Positions 42,861-50,428 of a stretch of 64,000 bases of DNA are shown one piece after another. Positions within the stretch are counted from its first letter, which is position 1, and every line of letters starts with the position of its first letter. The DNA is from Marixanthomonas ophiurae (GTDB lineage Bacteria > Bacteroidota > Bacteroidia > Flavobacteriales > Flavobacteriaceae), in contig NZ_QVID01000001.1 in assembly GCF_003413745.1 (NCBI RefSeq), positions 992,001 to 1,056,000 on the forward strand. Direction: 5' to 3'. The notes under the pieces were generated by a model. That model saw only the letters and a list, made by a program, of their open reading frames with translations, did not search any database and was not told the DNA's origin. Made by a program: the position numbers and the translations under genes.

Positions 42861-45035
42861 ATGAAATCCTTATTTATTTCGGCTGCTTTACTAACAACAA
42901 CCATAGCAGCCATTGCACAAGAAACACAGCAAGATTCAACCAAAGTTGAAAGCTTGGAAGAAGTTTTTATTCAGGCAGTTCGCGTAGACGCAGACTCACC
43001 AATTACCCACTCTAACCTCGATGAAGAGGAAATTGAAACCCGAAATTTAGGACAAGATGTTCCTTATTTACTTAACTATTTACCGTCTGTAGTGACTACC
43101 AGTGATGCCGGAGCCGGTGTTGGGTATACCTATATTCGTGTAAGAGGTAGTGATGCCTCTCGAGTGAATGTAACACTAAATGGAATCCCCTATAACGATT
43201 CTGAAAGCCAAGGAACTTTTTGGGTAAATATGCCAGATTTTGCTTCTTCTATTCAAAACTTACAGTTACAACGGGGTGTAGGTACATCAAGTAATGGCTC
43301 TGGAGCATTTGGAGCGAGCTTGAATATTTTAACCGACGGAACTTCTGAAGAGGCTTATGGTGAAATTTCAAATTCATTTGGTTCATTCAACACCCGAAAG
43401 CACAATGTGAAATTTAGCACAGGTCTTTTAAAAGATCGCATAGAAATTGCTGGACGGTTATCCAAAATTGAATCAGATGGATATATTGACAGGGCAAGTT
43501 CCGATTTAAAATCCTATTTTTTGCAAGGAGCTTATAAAGACAAAAACACCTTAATAAAAGTATTAACCTTTGGTGGAACCGAAGAAACCTATCAAGCTTG
43601 GAACGGTATCGATGCGGAAACATTGGAAAATGACCGAACGTTTAATCCGTCAGGAATGTACACAGATGAAGATGGAAACACTCGTTTTTATGATAATGAA
43701 GTAGATAATTACGCACAAGATCATTATCAAGTTCTTTGGAACCAGCGTTACGATAACAATTGGAGTAGTAACGTTGCATTAAATTATACCTACGGAAGAG
43801 GTTATTTCGAACAATATAAAGAAGACGAGGATTTTGATACCTACACATTTGACCCTATTGAAATAGGAGGCGATACTATTAACACTACCGATTTAATACG
43901 TCGCCGTTGGTTAGATAATGATTTCTACGCCGTAAATGCCAATGTAAACTACAAAGATGATGCGCTTAATATTTCCGCAGGAGCATTTTTTAGCACTTAC
44001 AAAGGGGATCATTATGGTGAAGTAATTTGGGCACGCTATGCAAGTGATTCTGAAATACGAGATCGATATTATTTTAGCGATGCTACAAAAAACGAATTTA
44101 CAACCTTTGCAAAAGCTACCTATCGATTTAATAATCAATGGCAGGTGTTTGGAGATTTACAAGGACGGTTTTTAAGTTATGAAACTGGAGGAATTACATC
44201 AGATGTTGTGCCAATTGATGTAGATGAAACGTATAGCTTTTTTAACCCCAAAGCGGGTGTTTCATTTCAATTGAACGATGCCAATCAGTTTTATGCTTCC
44301 TACGGAAGAGCACATCGCGAACCTACCCGAAATGATTTTGAAGAAGATATTACCACACCAGAAAAATTAGACGATTTTGAATTAGGGTGGCGTTTTGCTT
44401 CAGAAAAAGTTCAAGTAAATACCAATTTGTTTTATATGGATTACAAAGATCAGTTGGTGCTTTCTGGCGAGTTGAATGATGTAGGCGCACCGCTTCGAAC
44501 TACCAGTGGTGAAAGTTATCGTTTAGGGCTAGAAGTGGATGCCACTATTGCTATTACAGAAAAAATAAGCATTCGTCCTAATGTAGCGCTAAGCTCTAAT
44601 AAGAATGTAGATTTTGTAACCTCTCAAGATGGCGAATTAGTGAATCTTGGAAATACAAATATCTCCTTTTCACCAGAAATTGTAGCTGGAAATATGCTAG
44701 AGTACCGTCCAGTAAAAAATGTACAACTAGCTTTATTGTCTAAGTTCGTGGGCGAACAGTTTATGGGAAATATTGACAGTGAGGTTTCAAAACTGGATAG
44801 TTTCTTTATAAATAACTTCAATATTGCGTATCGTTGGGACAATGTGCCTTTTGTAAATGAAATTCTGTTCACGGGATTAGTGAACAACATTTTTAATGTA
44901 GAATATGTTTCCAACGGATACTTTTTCACGTTTGATGGTGTAAACGACCAAGGAGATGTTACCACATTTGAAGGTGCAGGATATTACCCACAAGCTAAGA
45001 CTAATTTCTTAGTAGGGGCTACGGTTAAGTTTTAA
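42861..45035 (+). CDS. TonB-dependent outer-membrane receptor, probably for thiamine
   Basis: A 724-residue outer-membrane receptor. It has a signal peptide (MKSLFISAALLTTTIAAIAQ), a probable TonB box near SLEEVFIQAVR, and a plug domain (about 50-160: DVPYLLNYLPSV, YIRVRGSDASRVNVTLNGIP, GTSSNGSGAFGASLN). A 22-strand barrel follows, ending in the aromatic terminus NFLVGATVKF. The TPP riboswitch immediately upstream is the evidence for thiamine or a precursor as substrate; such regulated receptors are known in Bacteroidetes. It lacks the N-terminal carboxypeptidase-like extension found in SusC-type receptors. Confidence 0.9.
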   Translation: MKSLFISAALLTTTIAAIAQETQQDSTKVESLEEVFIQAVRVDADSPITHSNLDEEEIETRNLGQDVPYLLNYLPSVVTTSDAGAGVGYTYIRVRGSDASRVNVTLNGIPYNDSESQGTFWVNMPDFASSIQNLQLQRGVGTSSNGSGAFGASLNILTDGTSEEAYGEISNSFGSFNTRKHNVKFSTGLLKDRIEIAGRLSKIESDGYIDRASSDLKSYFLQGAYKDKNTLIKVLTFGGTEETYQAWNGIDAETLENDRTFNPSGMYTDEDGNTRFYDNEVDNYAQDHYQVLWNQRYDNNWSSNVALNYTYGRGYFEQYKEDEDFDTYTFDPIEIGGDTINTTDLIRRRWLDNDFYAVNANVNYKDDALNISAGAFFSTYKGDHYGEVIWARYASDSEIRDRYYFSDATKNEFTTFAKATYRFNNQWQVFGDLQGRFLSYETGGITSDVVPIDVDETYSFFNPKAGVSFQLNDANQFYASYGRAHREPTRNDFEEDITTPEKLDDFELGWRFASEKVQVNTNLFYMDYKDQLVLSGELNDVGAPLRTTSGESYRLGLEVDATIAITEKISIRPNVALSSNKNVDFVTSQDGELVNLGNTNISFSPEIVAGNMLEYRPVKNVQLALLSKFVGEQFMGNIDSEVSKLDSFFINNFNIAYRWDNVPFVNEILFTGLVNNIFNVEYVSNGYFFTFDGVNDQGDVTTFEGAGYYPQAKTNFLVGATVKF

Positions 45036-45057
45036 CACCAATGTAGTAATATAGTAA

Positions 45058-45088
45058 AGAAAGCCTGTTCAATTTGAACAGGCTTTCT
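45058..45088. terminator. Bidirectional terminator between the receptor and lipoprotein genes
   Basis: The perfect inverted repeat AGAAAGCCTGTTCAA / TTGAACAGGCTTTCT, between two convergent genes. The T tracts are short, so efficiency is uncertain. Confidence 0.7.
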
Positions 45089-45093
45089 AATAA

Positions 45094-45522
45094 TTAGTTT
45101 GTAATACGAATAGTATTGCCTGAACGTACAGCACGATAGCGTTGCATAGGGTAACGGCTTGGGTCGGTTATGTTTTGGCCAGTTACAATATTGTATTTAT
45201 TATCATCATCGCAAGGACAAGTAGCTTCAATACCATCAACCTCCATAAGAGAACAATCTGTAGGTACGTGATTAGGGTCGCTTAATTCAAAAGCGTGATA
45301 CGTTGTGTTGTCCACATTATAAATAACAACGCCTCGAATGCCTTGTCGAGTAACGACTAATGAATTACTTGGGAAGTTAAGGGAATTATACTCTGGCAGA
45401 TTTAAATTTAGGTTTAAATTTACCAAAGGGGACGTTAAAAAAGGATTATCGTCTAAATTATCATCATCATTTTTGCAGGCAAATAGCATACTAAGTGATA
45501 AGAGGAAAACAATTTTTTTCAT
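45094..45522 (-). CDS. Putative lipoprotein with a degenerate Rieske-like domain
   Basis: A 142-residue protein with a lipoprotein signal (MKKIVFLLSLSMLFAC, lipidated Cys16) and an Asp/Asn-rich tether. The rest resembles a Rieske domain in layout: RGVVIYNVDNTTYHAFE, DC at 90, CPC at 102-104, a GQN turn and the C-terminal PMQRYRAVRSGNTIRI strand pair. The Rieske ligand motifs C-x-H and C-x-x-H are absent, with no histidine beside the cysteines. It is therefore unlikely to hold a normal 2Fe-2S cluster. Similar short lipoproteins seem common in Flavobacteriaceae; the role is unknown. Confidence 0.72.
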   Translation of the reverse strand: MKKIVFLLSLSMLFACKNDDDNLDDNPFLTSPLVNLNLNLNLPEYNSLNFPSNSLVVTRQGIRGVVIYNVDNTTYHAFELSDPNHVPTDCSLMEVDGIEATCPCDDDNKYNIVTGQNITDPSRYPMQRYRAVRSGNTIRITN

Positions 45523-45578
45523 AGCTTAATTTTTCAATCGCGAAATTACAATTATTTATGCAACAAGTTATTTTTTAG

Positions 45579-45621
45579 TATATTTGTTAGAACAGATCCC
45601 GTCAAGCGCATGGGATTTTTT
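45579..45621 (+). promoter_or_regulatory. greA promoter and leader hairpin
   Basis: TATATTTG (45579-45586) fits the -7 consensus. The predicted transcript starts near 45590 and almost at once forms the stem ATCCCGT / ATGGGAT (45596-45616, one G-T pair, loop CAAGCGC), followed by six T residues. It could act as an early terminator, an attenuator or a 5' protective hairpin for greA, whose start is 86 bp further on. Confidence 0.45.
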
Positions 45622-45706
45622 GTGTTTAATATCTTAACGCCAAAGTAAAAGTGGTGTTCTATATAAAATAAAAGAATAACGTGTTTAGTACACAAACGAT
45701 GAAGTT

Positions 45707-46183
45707 ATGAGTAAAGTATCTTATTATACTGCAGAAGGACTAAAAAAATTGAGGGACGAGCTTAATCAATTAAAGGATGTGGAGCGCCCAAAAGCTTCTC
45801 AAGCTATTGCCGAGGCAAGAGACAAAGGGGATTTAAGTGAAAATGCCGAGTATGATGCTGCCAAAGAAGCGCAAGGAATGCTTGAGATGCGTATTTCAAA
45901 ATTAGAAGAAGTTGTTGCAAATGCTAGAGTTATTAATGAGTCACAATTGGATACATCAAAAGTATTGATACATTCCAATGTGAAAATTAAAAATCAATCT
46001 ACCGGAGCAGAAATGCAATATAAACTGGTGGCACAGAGCGAAGCAGATTTAAAAAGCGGAAAAATTTCCGTAGATTCACCTATTGGAAAAGGACTTTTAG
46101 GAAAAGAAGTAGGTGACACAGCCGAAATAAGTGTTCCTAATGGAACTATGAAATTTGAAATTCTTGAGATAACAAGGGGATAA
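45707..46183 (+). CDS. greA: Transcript cleavage factor GreA
   Basis: A 158-residue factor that stimulates RNA polymerase to cleave back-tracked RNA. The N-terminal coiled coil carries the catalytic acidic tip GDLSENAEYDAAKEAQ, and the C-terminal FKBP-like domain includes VDSPIGKGLLGKEVGD. Length and sequence are typical. It is followed by the HIT gene after 2 bp, so the two are co-transcribed. Confidence 0.96.
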   Translation: MSKVSYYTAEGLKKLRDELNQLKDVERPKASQAIAEARDKGDLSENAEYDAAKEAQGMLEMRISKLEEVVANARVINESQLDTSKVLIHSNVKIKNQSTGAEMQYKLVAQSEADLKSGKISVDSPIGKGLLGKEVGDTAEISVPNGTMKFEILEITRG

Positions 46184-46185
46184 CC

Positions 46186-46578
46186 ATGGCAACACTATTC
46201 ACAAAAATAATAAAGGGTGAAATACCAAGCCACAAAGTGGCCGAAGACGATAGTTTTATCGCTTTTCTTGATGTGAACCCTAATGCAAAAGGACATACTC
46301 TATGTGTTCCAAAGGAAGAGGTGGATAAAATTTTTGAAATGGGCGAGCATAAATACTTGGGATTAATGCAGTTTTCTAGGCGCGTGGCTAGGGCGATCGA
46401 AAAAACAGTCCCTTGTAAACGAGTGGGAATGGCTGCTGTGGGTCTTGAAGTGCCACACGTGCACGTACATTTAATTCCACTTAATGGAATGAGTGATATG
46501 GACTTTTCTAAAAAAGTTGACATGTCGCAAGATGAACTTTCTCAACTTGCTGCCGCTATCCACAAAAACTTGGATTAA
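46186..46578 (+). CDS. HIT family protein
   Basis: A 130-residue nucleotide hydrolase/transferase of the HINT branch. The histidine triad is HVHVH in VPHVHVHLIPL, preceded by the standard KGEIPSHKVAEDD and DVNPNAKGHTLCVPK segments. It probably hydrolyses aminoacyl- or phosphoramidate-linked AMP; the physiological substrate is unknown. It lies in an operon behind greA. Confidence 0.93.
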   Translation: MATLFTKIIKGEIPSHKVAEDDSFIAFLDVNPNAKGHTLCVPKEEVDKIFEMGEHKYLGLMQFSRRVARAIEKTVPCKRVGMAAVGLEVPHVHVHLIPLNGMSDMDFSKKVDMSQDELSQLAAAIHKNLD

Positions 46579-46591
46579 AAGCTTTTTTTAA

Positions 46592-46936
46592 TCAGGCTTG
46601 ATTCAAAAGTAAAAAGGTTGCAGCTCCAATTATCACAATCCCAAACAAAATTAAACCATACGTTAATGGTTTTAATTTTAGATAGGTAGTGTTTGGGTGT
46701 GCTTGTTTTTTATGGTATTGGTAAACTCGTTCAATATCTTCATCCCAATTTACCGGGTAAATAGTATTCTTACACGTATGGCAATATAGTTTTTCATCAA
46801 TTTCCTTATTTGCTTGGGTGTACAGTTTTGTGTGTTTTTCCTCTTGGGTAAAAGTAAACTCCAAACCATCTGTATCGTAACATTCTGGGCAATTGTTGTT
46901 TAGGCGTGCAGTGTGTAATACGTGTCTTGTTGTCAT
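46592..46936 (-). CDS. Hypothetical zinc-ribbon membrane-anchored protein
   Basis: A family I cannot name. The 114 residues hold two CxxC pairs (CPEC near 18 and CHTC near 54), suggesting a zinc ribbon of rubredoxin type, and one C-terminal membrane helix (YGLILFGIVIIGAATFLLL), so the ribbon faces the cytoplasm. It begins 2 bp after the sensor kinase stop at 46939 and is probably co-transcribed with the kinase. Confidence 0.65.
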   Translation of the reverse strand: MTTRHVLHTARLNNNCPECYDTDGLEFTFTQEEKHTKLYTQANKEIDEKLYCHTCKNTIYPVNWDEDIERVYQYHKKQAHPNTTYLKLKPLTYGLILFGIVIIGAATFLLLNQA

Positions 46937-46938
46937 AT

Positions 46939-48090
46939 TTAATTTTGTAAGCGTAATACTATTTCCATTGTGGTTCCTTTACCGGGTGCACTGTTTAAAA
47001 CGTGTATTTTTCCGTTATGGTATGTTTCAATAATGCGTTTTACCAACGAAAGCCCAAGTCCCCAGCCTCTTTTTTTGGTGGTATAACCGGGCAGGAATAC
47101 TGTTTTATATTTTCTTTTTGAAATGCCTTTTCCCGTATCGCTTATGCGCAAGTATACTTTTTTGGTGTTCTTTTCTATGGAAATAGTAATGGTTCCTTTT
47201 CCTTTCATAGCATCGATGCCATTTTTCACTAAGTTTTCTATAGTCCATCCAAAAAGTTGATGATTCAGTAAAACTGGAATAGGCTCTTTTGGAATATTTA
47301 ACTGGAAATCAATTAATTTTGAACTTCTCCTTTTTAAATAATCAAAAGCAGCTTGTGTTTCAACAGCTAAATCTGCTTCTTCCAATTTTGGCACTGAGCC
47401 AATTTTTGAAAACCGTTCGGTAATGGTTTGCAATCGGTCTACATCCTTTTCAATTTCAACAATGTATTCCTGATTTACATTTTCCTCTTTTAAAATTTCG
47501 GTCCAACCAACTAACGAAGATAGCGGGGTTCCTATTTGGTGTGCAGTTTCCTTAGCCATACCGGCCCAGAGTTTGTTTTGTTCGGCAGATTTAGATGTTT
47601 GGTAAAACAGGTAAATAGCCAAAAATATGAGCAGTATGATCACGATTAACATCGCTGGATAATATTTTAGTTTATTGATTAAGGATGAATTTCCGTAGTA
47701 AATAACCTGTAACAATTCATCTTTATAATAAACCTTAATGGGTTTATATTCTGAAGAAAACTGCGCAATGAGCTTTTGTCTTTTTTCAGGTGTGTTAAAT
47801 TGTTTTTCAGGAATATTACGTTCGTTGTAACTATCTGCTTCGGGACTGTAAAGAATCATTGGAGTAGTATTGTTACTCTGTATTACTACCGAAGCTGTTT
47901 CGCTCATGGCATCTTCTGCAGGATTCAGTTTTTGAAGTTCCTCTTGAGCCGCTGCCCAAACCTTCATTTTATTGCGCTCGTCATCTTTTAATTGATTAAA
48001 AAACACAAATGTGTTCCATAAAATAAGACCAATGATTATAATGGAGGCAGCGATGAAAAACCATCGTGTAAAAGCTGTTTTGTTAAACAT
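46939..48090 (-). CDS. Membrane sensor histidine kinase (no adjacent response regulator)
   Basis: A 383-residue kinase. TM1 lies at about 10-30, then an extracytoplasmic sensor of about 110 residues, and TM2 at about 146-168. The H box AKETAHQIGTPLSSLVGW is the HQIGTPL variant typical of Bacteroidetes, and the ATPase domain has VKNGIDAMKG, DTGKGI and GWGLGLSLV. No HAMP domain is evident. No response regulator gene lies next to it, so its partner is elsewhere; the zinc-ribbon protein behind it could be an accessory. Confidence 0.9.
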   Translation of the reverse strand: MFNKTAFTRWFFIAASIIIIGLILWNTFVFFNQLKDDERNKMKVWAAAQEELQKLNPAEDAMSETASVVIQSNNTTPMILYSPEADSYNERNIPEKQFNTPEKRQKLIAQFSSEYKPIKVYYKDELLQVIYYGNSSLINKLKYYPAMLIVIILLIFLAIYLFYQTSKSAEQNKLWAGMAKETAHQIGTPLSSLVGWTEILKEENVNQEYIVEIEKDVDRLQTITERFSKIGSVPKLEEADLAVETQAAFDYLKRRSSKLIDFQLNIPKEPIPVLLNHQLFGWTIENLVKNGIDAMKGKGTITISIEKNTKKVYLRISDTGKGISKRKYKTVFLPGYTTKKRGWGLGLSLVKRIIETYHNGKIHVLNSAPGKGTTMEIVLRLQN

Positions 48091-48205
48091 AAAAAAAATG
48101 TAAAATGTGTTTTACTTCTATAGTTATTTTAAAAGGGGAATAAATATAAAGCAAATATGTTGATATTATTGTACAATCAAATTTTTACAACTTTTTAAGT
48201 TTGGG

Positions 48206-48213
48206 TACATTTG
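48206..48213 (+). promoter_or_regulatory. Bacteroidetes-type -7 element for the flavin reductase gene
   Basis: TACATTTG fits TAnnTTTG exactly and ends 6 bp before ATG at 48220. The transcript would have a leader of about 3 nt or none. Confidence 0.5.
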
Positions 48214-48219
48214 TAGCTT

Positions 48220-49119
48220 ATGATTAGTATTGACCCACAAGAAATTACCACAAAAAAACTGCACGGCTACTTAGTAGGCGCCGTAGCACCACGTCCCATC
48301 TGTTTTGCTAGTACGGTAGATGCAGACGGACATGTAAACTTATCCCCCTTTAGTTTTTTTAATGTATTTGGTGCTAACCCACCTACGATGATTTTTTCAC
48401 CGGCTCGTCGGGTTCGTGGCAATACCACCAAGCACACTTTGGAAAACGTCTTGGAAACCAAAGAAGTGGTTATCAACATTGTAAACCACGCTATGGTACA
48501 ACAAATGAGTTTGTCTTCTACGGAATACGATAAAGGCGTAAACGAGTTTGTAAAAGCGGGCTTTACCGAAGTTACTTCCGATGTTGTAAAACCACCTAGG
48601 GTTGCCGAATCGCCTGTTCAGTTTGAATGTAAGGTGAAAGAAGTTATCGAGACCGGAAAAGAGGGCGGTGCCGGTAATTTGGTAATTTGCGAAGTAGTAA
48701 AAGTACATGTAGATGAAAGTATTTTAGATGATAAAGGGAGTATTGATCCAGACAAATTAGACGCCGTAGCACGTATGGGTGGCAATTGGTACACGCGAGC
48801 AAAAACTGGTATGTTCGAAGTGCCAAAACCGCTAAGAACTTTAGGTATGGGCGTTGATGCCTTGCCAGAGCCAATTAGAACAAGTGATATCCTTACTGGA
48901 AATGACTTAGGAATGCTGGGCAATGTGGAAAACTTACCAACGCAACAGCAAATTCAAACATATATTGAAGATGCTTCGGAAACAGAGCAATACTTAATTG
49001 CATCCGGTACGGAGGAAGAAATTCATACTAGAGCACAAGAGTTGCTTTGCGATGGTAAAGTAGCAGAAGCATGGAATTTATTGTTGGCACGTTCTAATTC
49101 AGAAAAACCCAATAAATAA
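48220..49119 (+). CDS. Flavin reductase family protein (FMN-binding split barrel)
   Basis: A 299-residue flavoprotein. The flavin reductase domain occupies about 1-200 (GYLVGAVAPRPICFASTVD, LSPFSFFNVFGANPP, LENVLETKEVVINIV), and a C-terminal extension of ~90 residues ends in a helical region (EEIHTRAQELLCDGKVAEAW). Members reduce FMN/FAD with NAD(P)H or bind flavin for other oxidoreductases. The long tail is common in Bacteroidetes forms. The DUF3127 gene follows after 54 bp. Confidence 0.9.
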   Translation: MISIDPQEITTKKLHGYLVGAVAPRPICFASTVDADGHVNLSPFSFFNVFGANPPTMIFSPARRVRGNTTKHTLENVLETKEVVINIVNHAMVQQMSLSSTEYDKGVNEFVKAGFTEVTSDVVKPPRVAESPVQFECKVKEVIETGKEGGAGNLVICEVVKVHVDESILDDKGSIDPDKLDAVARMGGNWYTRAKTGMFEVPKPLRTLGMGVDALPEPIRTSDILTGNDLGMLGNVENLPTQQQIQTYIEDASETEQYLIASGTEEEIHTRAQELLCDGKVAEAWNLLLARSNSEKPNK

Positions 49120-49173
49120 AAAGAAAAACTTAATCTTGATAACGAATAAATCAATAACACAATAACGAACACG

Positions 49174-49548
49174 ATGGAAGTACAAGGAAAAATAAAGATG
49201 ATCGATGACACGAAAACCTACGGAAGTAATGGTTTTAGAAAACGTGAGATGGTAGTAACCACAGAAGAGCAGTACCCACAACACATTTTAATAGAGTTTA
49301 TACAAGATAAAACCGATTTGCTAGACAAGTATAACGTTGGGCAAAACGTAAAAGTGAGTATTAACCTTCGTGGTCGCGAATGGACAAACCCACAAGGGGA
49401 AACAAAATATTTCAACTCCTTAAATGGATGGCGTATTGAAAATGTAGATCAGTCGGTGTCGCAAAATATGCCACCAATGCCGCCTGAAGATGCTTTTGAG
49501 CCAGCAAACGATTTAAACGAAGAAGATCACGACGATTTACCGTTTTAA
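49174..49548 (+). CDS. DUF3127 family protein (OB-fold-like)
   Basis: A 124-residue protein of DUF3127: EVQGKIKMIDDTKTYGSNGF, then VTTEEQYPQHILIEFIQDK and VSINLRGREW. The fold and acidic tail (NEEDHDDLPF) recall single-stranded DNA-binding proteins, whose tail ends in DDIPF and recruits repair partners. A nucleic-acid role is an inference from this resemblance. It is a separate gene with its own terminator. Confidence 0.82.
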   Translation: MEVQGKIKMIDDTKTYGSNGFRKREMVVTTEEQYPQHILIEFIQDKTDLLDKYNVGQNVKVSINLRGREWTNPQGETKYFNSLNGWRIENVDQSVSQNMPPMPPEDAFEPANDLNEEDHDDLPF

Positions 49549-49573
49549 ATATAGAAATTATAATAGTAAAAAA

Positions 49574-49603
49574 AACAGCTTCAGAAATGGAGCTGTTTTT
49601 TTT
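49574..49603 (+). terminator. Terminator of the DUF3127 gene
   Basis: AACAGCTTC / GGAGCTGTT stem with one G-T pair, followed by eight T residues. Confidence 0.85.
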
Positions 49604-49722
49604 ATGATAGCGTTTTTTCTTTAGCTGCTTTTATTAAATAAAATTTCATCTCCATTCTTTTTTATTTATTATCTTTTAAAAAAGTTCTCCTTTTCTAAAG
49701 AAAAAAACCATAAACTAATTTT

Positions 49723-50364
49723 ATGCATTTTTTAACCGAAACATTATGGTTTCCACCCGTTACCGATGCTTCAGAAGACGGATTATTAGCCGTTGGTGGC
49801 GATTTGTCTTCAGAACGATTGTTGTTAGCGTATCAATCGGGAATTTTCCCTTGGTATTCAGAAGGACAACCAATATTGTGGTGGAGCCCAGATCCACGAA
49901 TGGTTTTATTTCCGAAGAACTTAAAAGTGTCTAAAAGCTTCCGGAAAACAATTAATTCTGAAAAATTCACGGTTACATTCAATCAAAATTTTATGGATGT
50001 AATTGAAAACTGCGCTTCCATACGAAGAGAAGGGCAAGATGGAACTTGGATTACTTCAGAAATGGAAAAAGCATATATCAATTTACATGAAAAAGGTCAT
50101 GCCGTTTCGGTAGAAGTGTGGCAAGAGAGTGAATTAGTAGGAGGATTATACGGTATCGATTTACCAGAACTGCGGGTGTTTTGTGGTGAAAGTATGTTTA
50201 CGAAAGTAAGCGATGCTTCAAAAGTGGGGTTTTATCATTTGATAGAATTTCTGAAAGGAAAAAATTATAAAATAATCGATTGTCAAGTTTATACAGAACA
50301 TTTAGAGCGCTTAGGGGCTGAAGAAATTTCTAGAAAAGAGTTTTTGCAACACCTTAATTTTTAA
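49723..50364 (+). CDS. aat: Leucyl/phenylalanyl-tRNA--protein transferase
   Basis: Transfers Leu or Phe from tRNA to N-terminal Arg or Lys of proteins, marking them for ClpAP degradation (N-end rule). The 213 residues contain the family start FPPVTDASEDGLLAVGGDL, the GIFPWYSEGQPILWWSPDPR block, and later GLYGIDL and ESMFTKVSDASKVG. The length is normal. Confidence 0.96.
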   Translation: MHFLTETLWFPPVTDASEDGLLAVGGDLSSERLLLAYQSGIFPWYSEGQPILWWSPDPRMVLFPKNLKVSKSFRKTINSEKFTVTFNQNFMDVIENCASIRREGQDGTWITSEMEKAYINLHEKGHAVSVEVWQESELVGGLYGIDLPELRVFCGESMFTKVSDASKVGFYHLIEFLKGKNYKIIDCQVYTEHLERLGAEEISRKEFLQHLNF

Positions 50365-50428
50365 AGACTTAATCGAATTTCTTCCTTAGCATTAAAAAAA
50401 GTATCTTCGTAAGGTTAATTAATTTAGT

